Source: Posidonia oceanica | Taxonomy: Eukaryota > Streptophyta > Magnoliopsida > Alismatales > Posidoniaceae | Assembly (NCBI GenBank): GCA_037176725.1 | Contig: JAZBRS010000023.1 | Location: 24,299,001-24,363,000, forward strand | Direction of reading: 5' to 3' | DNA length: 64,000 nt | Shown here: positions 20,931 to 32,410 of the stretch, piece by piece | Layout of the letters: each line of letters opens with the position of its first letter | Position numbering within the stretch: position 1 is the first letter of the stretch | Translations under genes and position numbers: made by a program | The notes under the pieces: model-generated | What the model saw: only the letters and a program-made list of their open reading frames with translations | Told to the model about the DNA's origin: nothing | Databases searched by the model: none

Positions 20931-22779
20931 ACATCGATAAAACCATGCAGATGCAGATGCAAAGAGCAAGAGCAAGAGCAAGAGAAGCAAAGGGAAGGCA
21001 AACGATGTAAGTGTAAGAATAAGTGCCGCTTAAAGACCACGTAATGCAGGTGTGAAGACCTACAAAGGGGAAAGGAAGCAAGTGGAGGGATCACCACTGT
21101 CTTGTGACTGTTTCCCACCAAAGTGTCCCACGATATGTCTCGCACGCTGCCAAAAGCTCGCGATGCAATCGGATCGTGGAAAAGGGGAAGAAAGTCGCAA
21201 TTAGTAGTGAATCCAGGGAAAACACAACTCAAAGATACCAAGAGTACGCGAAAAGGAGAGACAGAGTTGATAGACAAAGAGAGGAGGTCTTAATCTACAT
21301 GCTTGAGAAAGCGGGAAGCAAAAACAATGCATGCAATGCAAATGATGTGCAAATGTATGCTGTGCAGGAGTTCAGATGGACTTACCTTGGAAATCTGAAG
21401 CCTGATCTGAGAAATGTTTGGTCCATGTGGAAGAGTGCTCCGCCGGGGTCGTCCAGGTATCTTGGTTGAGAAGATCCGACGGTCCGATCAGAAGATATGC
21501 TGGCTTCAAGGCAGAGGGCCCAGAACAGACGAGAAGAATGGATTTAAGTGTAAAGGAGGTCCTAGGGCTGTGCAAAACAGGTCCTCTCATGTAAATGTGA
21601 GCTAAGTGTGCTTAAGTGTGTGCAAAAATGCCAAATGCAAAGATGCATGGGTGCAATGCATGCAAACATGCAAGAGGACCTAAGAATAACTTTTCAGAAA
21701 ACTTAGGGAACTATATGCAATTTTTGAAAAAGTTAAGGACCTAAATGCAAGAATTTTGAAAAGCTAGGGGCTTATATGCAAGGTTTTTGAAAACTTGGGG
21801 GTCTGAGTGCAATTTTACAAAATGCAGGGTTTAAAATGCAATTTAATAAGGTAAACATGCATTTAAATAAGTTTTGAAATCATGTGGAGGACTAATGTGC
21901 AATTTGAAAATATGCAGGGGTTAAAATGCAATTTTATAAGGTAAAACTGTGATTTTAAATGGTCTGTGAATTAAATAGTGGACCTATGTGCAATTTTTAA
22001 ATATGCGGGGGCTAAAATGCAATTTTATAAGCAAAAGTATGCATTTAAATGAGTTTATAAACATGCAGAGGACCTATGTGTAATTCTAAAACATGCAGGG
22101 TCTAAAATGCAAAGGAAAAGAGTACAAAAACAGATGCTGTGCATGCAAATGGAGGACTTATGTGCAAAAATCAAAAAGTAAGGGAGAAAAATGCAATGTA
22201 GTAAGAAAAGATGGAAAATAAATGCTTAAATCAACAGATCAGAGGACCAAAAAGCAAATAAAGTAAAAGACAGGATTAAAACGCAATTTACTAAGGTAAA
22301 AATAAGATATTAAATGAGATTATCAATTAAAGGACTAACATGCAAAAATAAAAAACTACAAGACTAAAAAAATAAAGAAGAAAATCTATGTTTGAACTAC
22401 TGCAGGACTAATAAGTAAATAAAATAAATAGCTGAACTAGAAAGTAAATGCACAGAAACTTAAATGAACTGAGAATGGACTGGAATGTAAATAAAATAAA
22501 TAACTAGGCTGAATGTAAAGAAAAATAAATAAACTATAGTAGTAGAGGACTGAAATGAAATAAAAAAAATATACTGGGGCTGAACTAAAATAAATCTAAA
22601 AGAAAAACACAGCAGGAGGACTAACTAGCAATTAATCAGATTTTTAGATTTTTTATGCAATTTCATATGATTTAAATTCAAACTTAAATGAATCTTAAAC
22701 GATGGCAGGACTGGAAAGTAATAAAGCAAAAACAAAAGGCGAAAATGTAATATTTGGCAAAATATGCAAAGTAAGCTAA

Positions 22780-23990
22780 AATAAATGAACAGTGATTCTA
22801 CAGCAGTCATGGTCACTGTAGCAGTTGCTACCAGTGACCATGAACGGCGGAGGAGGGATGCTGGGGAGGCGCAGAGCGGCGGGCGACGTCCACCAGAGTT
22901 GTGCGGAGGTCGGGCGACGCTCGGCGAGCCATGGCGCTGCTTAGAGATGGCCGGAGAGCTGGACAAAGGTCTGCTGACCTTCCAGAGGTCGACCGGAGAG
23001 CTGGAGCGACGTCGGAGCATTCTGAATGCAGAAGCATGCTCCTGGAGTTCGTGCGGACTTCAGACGATGTTGGGAAGTGAGTTCTGCTGGCTGGAGCGAC
23101 GGCTCTGATCTGGAGCTCGCCGGAGAAGACAGAGACGCGACGGCGTTGACTCGGCAGCAGAAGGGGGGAAACCCTAATCTAACGGCCGGAAAAGCAAGAG
23201 GGAGAGAGAATTAGGCTAAGGGAAAAGGAATCTACCTGTTTCCACGGCTGAGAAGTCCTCCCAATGTCGGTGCCTTCTGCAGAAGTCGGCGAGCTTGGTC
23301 CGGCTGCTACGGGCGTCGTCGACGGCTTCCAAGCGTCTGGATCTACTCGGTGGAGTCCTCCAGAGCTTCCTGAGCGTCTGGAGTGAAGCTTCGACGACCG
23401 GAGGGACAGATGGGTTCTGTGGGTGCTCAGTTGGATGCCGGAGATGGGGAGAGGTGTTCACTGCCCTCTGGATCAATTGGAGGGTGCCGGCGAACTCTTG
23501 GTTGCTTGTGAAGGTCTCTGGATGCTTAGGAGGGCTGGTGGAGGTTCGTGGTGGAAGATTGGAAGTGGAGGGATTTCTGGATAGAATAGGTCGCAGGTGT
23601 TTGAAGTGGTGGGTTTGGTCTGTGAGGAGGATGAAGGCTGAGGCTCTGGTGTTTTAGGGAGGTGGTGTTCTGGAGGATTACCGAGTGGAGTTTGGGGAAG
23701 TTTAGTGGTCAGTAGTGTTGGGAATTTTGGAAGGTGGAGGTGTTGGGTTCTATTGAGGATTTTGGATGATTGGAGGGTGGTTTCAGGGTGATTTCGGGCA
23801 TGAAATGGAGGAGTGGATTGCTAGGATTCTGGGTGAGATTGGGGGGCGAAATGGGAGTGGTTTGCTGGGTGGAATGGGTGCCAGATTGGCTGGAATGAAG
23901 GAGGAAGAGGAGCTAAGCTTTTTTAGAGGAAGAGGAGGAGAATTGGGTGGCTTCAGCTGCTCTCAGGGCTCTCTCTCTTGGACGACGAAA
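22780..23990 (-). other. GC-rich block of LTR D
   Basis: A GC-rich stretch rich in CGGAG, GGAGGT and GCTGGAG lies between AT-rich flanks, at the same place as the GC-rich block of LTR C (39720-41070). In sense direction it contains a donor-like ACAG/GTAGAT near 23238. Open frames on both strands (for example 23295-23657) show no protein family and are not kept as proteins between D and C. It may contain the transcription start region. Confidence 0.5.
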
Positions 23991-24229
23991 AAATGGCAGT
24001 GAAGGAGGAGATTGAAGCTGGTTTTAAACGGAGGGCTGGAATGGAACGAGCGCGCAGTGGATTTTGAAAATCCACCGGCGCGGGCTGCAGCTGACGGAGT
24101 GAAGGACGACCGGTGAAGAGACTGGCAATTAATGCCCTGGAAGTCCCGCAGAGAAAAGAGAGAGGAGGAGGATGAGCTGGTGCCGATGTGATCGAGAGGG
24201 AAGAGGAAATTGAATTTGAAGAAAGGGGA

Positions 24230-25330
24230 GGGAACTGGCTGGCGGGAGAAGAAGCTGAGGAAGAAGAAGAAGAAGAAGGAGGGAGGACGAAGAAGTGTTG
24301 GCGGGCCGGGCCTTGTGCGGAGGAAAAAAAATAAAAGAAAGAAAGAAAAGAAAGAAGGGGGGAGAGGAGGGCCTGCAGCTGGGCCGGACCAAAAGCAGAA
24401 AAAAGAAATAGAAAAGAAAGGAAGGAAGGAAGGAAAAGAAAGGAAGAAGAGAAAGAAGAAGAAAATTAAAAATAAAAATAAAAATAAGAATAGAAAAGTT
24501 TTGAAAAAGTTTTTAGAGTAGTTGTGTTTAAGTTAGGATTTTAGATTAGGTTTTTAATGGTTGTTTTTAATTGGTTAATTAGGATTAGAAGGAGTTTTAA
24601 TGTTGATTTGAGTTTTTAAGGTTTAAGTTTTCTTTAAATTGTTTTTGATTTTGTTTAAATGTTTGTTAAGTTTTTAAATTGTTTTTAGTTAGGTTTTTCT
24701 TATTAAGTTTTTCTTGTTAAGTTGGGATTTTTAATTAGGATTTTTTAATGGGTTACTTTTTAATTAGTTAGGATGAGTTTTGGTTTTTAGATTTTAGTCT
24801 TTTCTTAAGTCTTCTTTGATTTGTTTTTAATTTTGTTTATTAAGTTCTTTTAACACTTTTTAGTTAAGTTTTTCTTGTTAAGCTTTTAATTAAGTATTTT
24901 TTAAATTTTTGATTGTTACTTTTCTTCTTTTTAATTAGGTTTTTAAATTGTTTCTTTTAGATTTAAGTTAAGTTTTTTTCTTAATTACTTGTCTTAGTGT
25001 TCTTAATTATTTTCTTTCTTTTTAGGATTTGTTTTTTGATTATCTTTAGTAGGGTTTTTACTTCTGGCTTGTTTTGATTATATTTTGGTTTTGCTTGATT
25101 TTATAGCATTTTCTTTTTATTAGTTTTGTATTTTTTAGATTGCATTCATGGTTTCCTTTTTTTAGTTAGATTTAGTTAGATTTTTGTTTTTAATTGTTTG
25201 TTTAAGTTTTTAATTATTTCTTTTTGGGATTTTGATTGGTTTCTCTTTTGTTTTAGAGTTTTAAATGTTTTTTTAAGGGTTTTTTAGAGATTTAGTAGAA
25301 GAAAGGAAAAGAAAAGGGAGAAATGAAGGA
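24230..25330 (-). repeat. Strand-biased low-complexity U3 of LTR D
   Basis: On the plus strand 24230-24510 is almost pure A/G (GAAGAAGAAG, AAAGAAAGAAAAG), followed to about 25270 by T-rich sequence made of TTAGGATTTT, TTTTTAATT and GTTAAGTTTTT motifs. The corresponding part of LTR C (41090-41980) has the same pattern. There is no coding potential. Confidence 0.8.
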
Positions 25331-25964
25331 GTAAAGAAGGAAGAGAGGAGTTGAAGGAAAATAAATATTAGAAAATCAAGAAATAAGCTAAAAATGAAAT
25401 AAAAATATAAATAAAATGTAGAAGAGATAGATGCACAGGGTGGGCCTACAGCCAGGCAAGAAGAAGAGAGAGAAGGGAGTGAAAAGAAGGGGAATAATCA
25501 GGAGAGAGAGAGGAGAGAGAAAAGAATAATCTAAGAGAGAGAAAAGGATAATTTGAAGAAATGAAGGGGTTACGGGTTTAGAAAAGAGGTGGAATTTGGG
25601 AAGTGTGTAGCCTAGGGTCTCTAGTGTTGGACCTAGGATTTGGGTTTGGATTTGAGAAGGTTTTGAAAGGGTTTTGAGGTGTAGAAAAAGGGTAGTTTTA
25701 CCTAGGTTTTCTAGGGTTTTTGGGAGTGATTTTGGTTTGAAATTTCTAAGGGTTTTTGGTAGGTTTGTTAAGTTGGGGATGGTGAGTTTTCCTATGGTTT
25801 TTGGGTAGTTTTTGGGCTTGGGAAAGAGGTGTGATTCTAGGTTAAGTTTGGGCTTAATTTGGAGAGAAGGATGAAAAGGAATGTGTAGGTTTGGACCTAA
25901 ATTTGGATCCATAAGCCACTAGAGGATTCCAATTGATTCAGCCTGTCAAAATGGGGTGTCAACA

Positions 25965-25969
25965 AACAC
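25965..25969 (+). repeat. Target-site duplication of solo LTR D, right copy (AACAC)
   Basis: It is identical to 19953-19957 and directly follows the LTR end ...GTCAACA at 25964. Confidence 0.95.
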
Positions 25970-26458
25970 AGACAGCGCTGCTGAGCGCTGAGCACTTAGA
26001 TAGCACGTTTAATTCCTTGCACGCATTTCATCACTTAGAGCACACCTTTGAGCATCTAATTAGGCATTCGTGGCACTTAGGCATTCAAAGCATGCATTTT
26101 CCCTCAAAAGCGAGCGTAAGCCTAGAAAGACCGCTTCTCGGGCGTGTCGGAGGTGCCTAACACCTTCCCCGCACGTAACAGGAGTCCTTACCCTTTCTCT
26201 GGCCCACAATGACCCTTTTGCCCTCGTCCTTGGCACGAGATATCCTCTTTGCATAGCATTTGCATTGAATTGCATCCTCTTGTGTGGTTTTGCATGTTCT
26301 TTCATGCATTTCTCCAGTTTTCCTTGTCTCCCGACTTAATAGACATGGTGGCGACTCCCTTCTTTTTCTTTCCCCTCTTCGCGTCGCTCCATCCGTGAAA
26401 ACCTCTCTCTTTCGGATCCTCTCCGGTCCGAAGCCTAAAAGAGGAAGAGGCATGTTCA
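25970..26458 (+). mobile_element. Element A 3' LTR, second part, cut at its 3' end
   Basis: This continues LTR A after solo LTR D: AGACAGCGCTGCTGAGCGCT, then GCGAGCGTAAGCCTAGAAAG and GTGCCTAACACCTTCCCCGC, all shared with LTRs C and D. GGTGGCGACTCCC at about 26349 repeats the first bases of the PBS. The last roughly 100 bases expected from C and D (including GTGAGCCTGATTCYGATCG and the terminal TACTACA) are missing; minus-strand integrase sequence of B begins near 26459. Confidence 0.85.
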
Positions 26459-29400
26459 CACGCGCAAAATGAGGTCCCCTGACTAGAATCCTCTTGGCTG
26501 AACCTTCTTCAAGTACGACCTAGCCATTCTCTTCTGGTAGCAGTGAGCATTATGCATAGCTTGTAGCCTGTGCTCATCAATCAAATTTAGCTGGACGCAG
26601 CGGTCTTCGACCCATTCTGCTTCTTCCAACTCAGCTTCTCGTAGGATCCATAGTGATGGGATCTCTACCTCGATCGGCAACACCGCCTCCATGCCATACA
26701 CCAGAGAGTATGGGGTGGCTCCTGTTGAAGTCCGAACAGATGTCCTATATGCCCAGAGTGCGTAAGGAAGCTTGTCGTGCCAATCCTTGTGAGTTTCCGC
26801 CATCTTTTTCAGGATCTTGACCAGGTTTTTGTTGGCGGACTCCACTGCACCGTTCATCTGCGACCGATAAGGCGAGGATCTGTGATGTTTGATGCTGAAG
26901 CTCTGCTGATAATCTTCAATCCTCTTAGCAATAAAATTTGTGCCGTTATCAAATATGATCGCATGCAGGACCCCATACCGGGCTATGATATTGTTCCTGA
27001 TGAACTTTTCTGTAGCCACGGCAGTTACTGTTTTGTAAGAGGTCGCTTCCACCCACTTAGTAAAGTAATCAATCGCTACCAGAATGTAACGATGACCATT
27101 GGAAGCTGCAGGGTGGATGGCGCCAATGACATCAATCCCCCAGGTGGAGAAGGGCCACGGCGACGACATACTATGCAATTCTTGAGGGGGTGCCGGAATA
27201 AAGTTGCCATGCACTTGGCAATTGTGGCATCTGCGCACAAATCGGCAGCAGTCTACTTCCATGGTTAGCCAAAAGTATCCTTGAAGCATTATCTTCTTGG
27301 CCAGGAGGACGCCGTTCATGTGCGGACCGTAGGTCCCCGCATGCACTTGAAGCATCAGCGTGTCAGCCTCTGATTTGTTCAGGCAGCACAGGAGCATTTG
27401 ATTGTATGATCTTCTGTACAACTGTCCCGCCCCTAATACATACTTTGACGCCAGACGCGTCAGAGTTCTTTTGTCTGCTGCTGAGGTAACGGGTGGAAAG
27501 CTGCCAGACTCTAGGAAAGCTTTTATATCTTGATACCAGGGATGCTATTCTTCTGTTGCATCTGCCTCTTCTATGTTCATACAGTGCGCAGGCTGCTCTA
27601 TGCGAGTAATAGATACATCCACTGTGCTGTCTTCAGGTATGCTGAGCCAGGACGCCAGGGTTGCTAACGCATCTGCATATGCGTTCCTTGCTCGGTTCAT
27701 GTATGTGAAGCGGATGCTCACAAATTGTTCTATCAGCTTCAGCAGGTGTTCATGATATGGCAGTAGCTTTGGATCTTTTGTCCTCCACTCGCCATTCACT
27801 TGAGAAATCACCAGCATGGCGTCACCATACACCAGTAGCTTCTGTACCTCATGCTCGAGGGCAACATTCAGTCCTAAGATACATGCCTCATATTCTGCCT
27901 CGTTGTTGGTGCATCTGAAGGTCAGCTTCCTGGCGAAGGGAATCATCTGTCCCTGAGGCGTTGTCAGCACTGCGCCTATGCCTCGGCCTTTCTTGTTCAC
28001 AGCACCATCAAAGTATAACTGCCATTGCTCTTGATCTTCAGGGTCTTTCTCTTCAGAGTCCTCCATTGCAAAAAGAATATCTTCATCTAGGAACTGTGTC
28101 TGGAGTGGCTGATATTCAGGCAGGGGGAGCTCAGCAAGATTGTCGGCCATAGCTTGGCCCTTCACAGACTTCTGAGTGACAAAGGTGATGTCATACTGAG
28201 ACAGTAGCACCTGCCACTTAACACATCTGCCTACCATGGCCGGTTTCTGAAAGAGGAACTTGATAGGATCATGCCGGCATAAGAGCTGAACTGGGTATGT
28301 CATCATGTAATGCCTTAACTTCTGTGCAGCCCAGACAAGAGATAGGCAGGTCTTCTCTATTGTACTGTACCTGGCTTCGCAATCATTGAACTTCTTGCTC
28401 AGGTAATAAATGGCACTCTCCTTTCTACCGGACTCATCATGTTGGCCCAAGATGGCGCCCATGGAATGCTGCATGGTAGAAAGGTAGAGAAGTAAGGGTC
28501 TCCCTAGTGTGGGGGGAACCAAGACAGGAGGCTTGATCAACAGCTGCTTGATCTTGGCAAATGCAGCCTGACACTCCTTGCTCCAATCGATCTACGCATT
28601 CTTCTTCAGGAGCTTGAATATTGGCTCGCAGATGGGCGTAAGCTGTGCAATGAAGCAACTAATATATTGTAAACGCCCTAGCAGGCGCCTAACCTCTTTT
28701 TCAGTCCAAGGGGGTGGCATGTCCACGATGGCTTTTGCCTTCATCGGGTCCACTTCAATCCCCCTTTGGCTAACAATGTAGCCTAACAGTTTGCCAGAAG
28801 ACACCCCGAATACACATTTATTGGGGTTGAGGCGCAGCTTATACTTCCGCAGACAGTCAAAGAGCTTCTTCAAACAGGCAAGGTGATCTTCAGGCTCTTT
28901 GGTTTTAGCAATCATATCATCCACATAGACCTCCACCTCCTGGTGCATGAGGTCGTGGAACAGTGCAGTCATGGCCCTTTGATAGGTTGCGCTAGCATTC
29001 TTCATCCCAAACGGCATAACTTGGTAGCAGAAGACTCCCCAGGGGGTGATAAATGAAGTCTTTTCCTTGTCTTCTTCCACCATTTTGATCTGGTTATAAC
29101 CGGAAAAGCCGTCCATGAAGGAGAGCATCTTGTGGCCCGCTGTATTGTCGACTAGGATGTCAATGTGAGGCAATGGGAAGTCGTCCTTGGGACTCGCCTT
29201 GTTCAGGTCCCTATAGTCAATACAGATCCGGACTCGGCCATCTTTCTTGGGCACAGGTACAATGTTTGCTAGCCATTCAGGGTAAAGGACGACCTTCAGG
29301 AAATTTACTTTGTACTGTTTCATGATCTCTTCTTTGATCATAAGCACCCACTGCGGTCGCCATCTTCTCAGTTTCTACTTTACTGGCTTGGCATCTGGAT

Positions 29401-29750
29401 TCAAAGGCAGATTGTGCACCACTATTTCTACATCAAGGCCAATCATATCTTCGTAACTCCAGGCAAAGACATCCGCATATTCCTTTAGGAATGCGATGAA
29501 TTCTGCTCGAGCCTGGGGGGACAGCTGGGCACTGATGCGAACTTCTCTGACTTTCTCAGCTGTGCCGATATTAACAACCTCTGTTTCTTCTTCAACATGC
29601 AGGTTGGGGCCTTCTGGATCGTCGTCATAGGGCCGGAACTCGGGCAATGGTTCGTTAATCTCATCCTCACCCGTATCATCCTCCTCTCCATAGGCAATAA
29701 GCTCCGAGAGGATCTCTTTCTCAAAAGAAGGATTTGTGATGTCAAAAGAG
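26459..29750 (-). pseudogene. pol: Element B RT, two RNase H domains and truncated integrase
   Basis: A single reading frame is kept, with stops at 29375, 28592, 27545 and 26483. RT motifs: PKKDGRVRICIDYRDLN, MPFGMKNASATYQ and YVDDM (about 28920). The first RNase H has LYLSTMQHSMGAILGQ and CRHDPIKFL, lacking the usual Asp residues. The second RNase H is intact in sequence (YFDGAVNKKGRG, NNEAEYEACI, YGDAMLVISQV, NAYADALA). Integrase has VHAGTYGPH, RCHNC, WGIDVIG, FDNGTNF and AVESANK; the HHCC spacing residue Cys of A and C is Tyr here. Sequence similarity ends after GDLI-LR at the junction with LTR A, so the C-terminal GPF region is gone. Confidence 0.9.
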
Positions 29751-32410
29751 TGTATATGTTCCGCTACTTGGCCCTGGTGACGCTTCAGGATGGTCACGCT
29801 TACTCGAGTGTTCTTGTAGCCTCGGTGCGCGACCTCCGTCCTGGCAACTTCTTCTACTTGCTCTGGCCTGACTGATTCTGTTGAGTGCTCTGTTACTGGC
29901 TCTGCTGATGGCCCTGCTGATTTTGTCAATGATACTACTAACGGCCCTGCTACTGAGGTTGCTGATAACTCTGTTACTGATGCTGCTTTCAGCTCTGTTA
30001 CTGCTGCTGCTTGGACTACTAGTGCTTCCTCCTCTGAGTCTTCTAGTGTACTTGTGGAGGATATGTCGGACTGGTGGCTGGTCTGGGCACTGCCACTTGC
30101 TACACTGCCTGAGTGAGGCATGTGCTGCACAAACCACCTAGACCCGCCTTCTGGTTGCAGAGTGATGAGCTCATCTGGTCTAGGGGAGTCTGCCGCTGCT
30201 GAGTCTTCTTCTAAGACCATGATAGAGGCATGGTCTTCCTGCAGAGGAGGGTCCGTAACCACGGTTTTCCCTTTCCTTTCTGCAGCTTGGTGCTCTGCCA
30301 GGTCTTCTGCTATCGACTTGAGCTGTTCCTAATAAAATAGCTCTAAGTCTCCCATCCATGAATCGACCTGGGCTTCTACCGCCACTCCTTCCTCCTCATC
30401 CGAGGGTGAGTCGACGTAGTAGGCGCCAGGGGCCTGTGGCTTTGGCCCGGCTGCTAGACGTACTACCGCCCTTGATGTTTGCATTGTCCGGCTCACGGGC
30501 GCGCCTGGTTGCAGCAGCTTCAAGATCTGAGATCCAAATAGACTGGTCAGCGGGGCCGCAAATGGGTACGCTGCTAGAGTCACTGTTGCAGTTGGAGGGC
30601 AGGCAGAGGTACTCTTCTAAGGGCCCAAGGGTTGGGAGACTATGCTGCTCAACTGGACCTCTGCATCTGGTTGTGACAGTGAGGGTGCGGCCTTTGATGC
30701 CATGGGGGTCTGCCATGAGAGTTGCTGTTTTGCGGCAGGAGGATGTGTAGCAGACGGCGTCGGCTGCATTCTCTGTGATGCAGCTGCTGAAGTGGGCCGA
30801 GTCATGCTGCTGACTAAATTCACTGACTGTCCCTCTAGAGAGAGTGACAGCGGTACTGATGCGACTGTGACCGCAGGTAGCCTGCCTGACTGTGCCTGAA
30901 AGAGTGTCCCTGATTTCTGAGCTGCTGCTGCTGCTTGTGCTTGTGATACAGATGTGGCTGCAGAAAGGTGAAAGCTTGTTAGTCCTGCCACAAGGCCTGC
31001 TAAGTTGTCTGCTGTATCTGTTGAGGGTAGGGCCAAACAAACCGACCGAGGTGCCTGTGTGCTGATCAGAGCTTTGCCACCAGTTGGGATTGCCTCTACT
31101 GCGCCAGACTGCTCCTCATCCGAGTAGTAGTCCTCAATGCAGACCCAATCTTCTGCCGGCACCGCGGCTTGACCGTCAACTGTTCCTAGAATGCCTGCAA
31201 TGGTGAAGTTAGTAAGGTCCCTGGGGATGACCGTCTTTTGATCCTTCAACTGAAAGCAGTCATCTTCGTCAGGCTTGGGCTCATAACCGAGGCCTTCTGA
31301 TTTCCTCCGCTCCATCGCTACGATCGGCTCCGCGATCCCCTGGCCGTGACGTCCGAGTGGTGTACCCTTTATGTAACCCCATCTGTGACATACGTTCTCA
31401 ACCATTCGAAAGGGGTTGTTGTGAACGGCCAAGGAGTTGACACGTTCAAGGTCAGGAATGAAGTTAACCGGCTCACACCGATTAACGCGATACAAAGCGT
31501 CAGAAGTTTCTGGGTCAAAATGGATGGTTTGAGAAGAGACGGGGGAGACTGCCTCGATCCGCTCCTTCTCAAAGTTCTCCGCCATGACGATAATGACATC
31601 ATCGCCGCGGCGGTACTTTATCATGCGATGCAGGGTCGAGGGAAGGACCTGATGCTTGTGGAGCCAAGGGTGCCCAAGCAGAAAGTTAAAGTTTGGCTTC
31701 AAGTCAACGACATAGAATTCTACATCGAATACGACCGGGCCAATGGTAAGAGGAATAATCAAGATCCCTAGAGTGTCATTGTGGGTGTTGTCAAAAGCTG
31801 TCATTCCTTTCACGGCTGGTGTGATATCCTCGGCTTTGAATCCGAGCTTTGTTGCAGTACGCAAGGGGCAGACATTAAGGCCTGACCCGTTATCAACTAG
31901 CGTTAGAGAAATGCGAAAGTTTTTGAACTGAACCGTGACGAACAGGGGTTGGTTGTGATTAATCCCCATCGAAGGCAGTTCATCACTTGTAAAAGAGATG
32001 ATCTGAGGCTCCGCAATCATCCCTACCATGCTTTCCAAGGCTGAAGGCTCAATAGATTGGGACACACGGGCAGCTTGGAACACGCGAAGAAAAGCCTCGC
32101 GGTGTTCGGCAAAGTTGTGGATCAGGTCCCAAATGAAAATGTCGGCTTTGACCTTCTTAAGATGGGAGGTTATGTCAACCTTGGGTTGGTTTTTCTTGGC
32201 AGTAGGAGGGGTGGCTTTGGCAAGCTCTAAAGGGACAGTCACAGGAGATTAGCTAAAGGCCTGGTTTGCTACAGGTTGGGTTGAGGTTTGGCTCGCTACA
32301 GGCTGGCTAGAGGCCGGGTCTACTATGGGTTGGTTAGAGGGTGGGGGCATAGCAGGTTCTGGGTAATTTGGCCTAACTCCCGGTGCTAGGGGTCTGTAGA
32401 CCCTCCCCGA
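29751..32410 (-). pseudogene. pro: Element B protease and linker, broken
   Basis: The frame continues from gag after a TGA at 32411, with further stops at 32249, 30617 and 30329. Protease motifs are LTLVDNGSGLNVCP (about 31885) and LLGHPWLHKH (Arg of A and C is His), with GYIKGTPLGRHGQG after it. The linker to RT is about 480 residues, Ser/Ala/Thr/Pro-rich and much less conserved than its flanks, closing with YDDDPEGPNLHVEEETE. Most stops replace Gln codons. Confidence 0.87.

Larger units (their letters stand above)
19958..25964 (-). mobile_element. Element D: complete solo LTR of a Tat/Ogre retrotransposon inserted into LTR A
   Basis: On the minus strand it starts TGTTGACACCCCATTTTGAC and ends AATACTACA, giving TG...CA ends and 6007 bp. 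The ends match LTR C (TGTTGACACCCCATTTTGGC ... ATTACTACA), so D belongs to C's broader family. No PBS, internal coding region, PPT or second LTR is present between the 5-bp duplications, so it is a solo LTR left by LTR-LTR recombination. Reading in its sense direction: T-rich and then purine/pyrimidine-biased U3, a GC-rich block (about 23900-22800), AT-rich sequence with degenerate ATGCAATTT-type units, an exon-like block, a short tandem array and the conserved 3' 600 bases. Confidence 0.95.
1..26458 (+). mobile_element. Element A: Tat/Ogre-type Ty3/gypsy retrotransposon, 5' truncated by window, old
   Basis: Seen: the order is leader, gag, protease, RT, two RNase H domains, integrase, extra ORF2, 3' repeats, polypurine tract, 3' LTR. 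This matches element C, read on the other strand. The window opens inside the leader, so the 5' LTR and PBS lie to the left. The gag-pol frame is broken by about 11 stops and one frameshift, so the copy is not autonomous. The 3' LTR starts TGTAGACACC at 16103. It is interrupted at 19957/25970 by a solo LTR (element D) and ends abruptly near 26458. Its U3 differs strongly from the LTRs of C and D, so A belongs to a separate subfamily. Assignment to Tat/Ogre rests on domain order, the second RNase H and ORF2. Confidence 0.93.

Noticed and set aside
23295..23657. Plus-strand frame of 120 codons in LTR D
   Set aside because: Antisense, GC-bias-driven, no recognisable domain, not maintained in LTR C.
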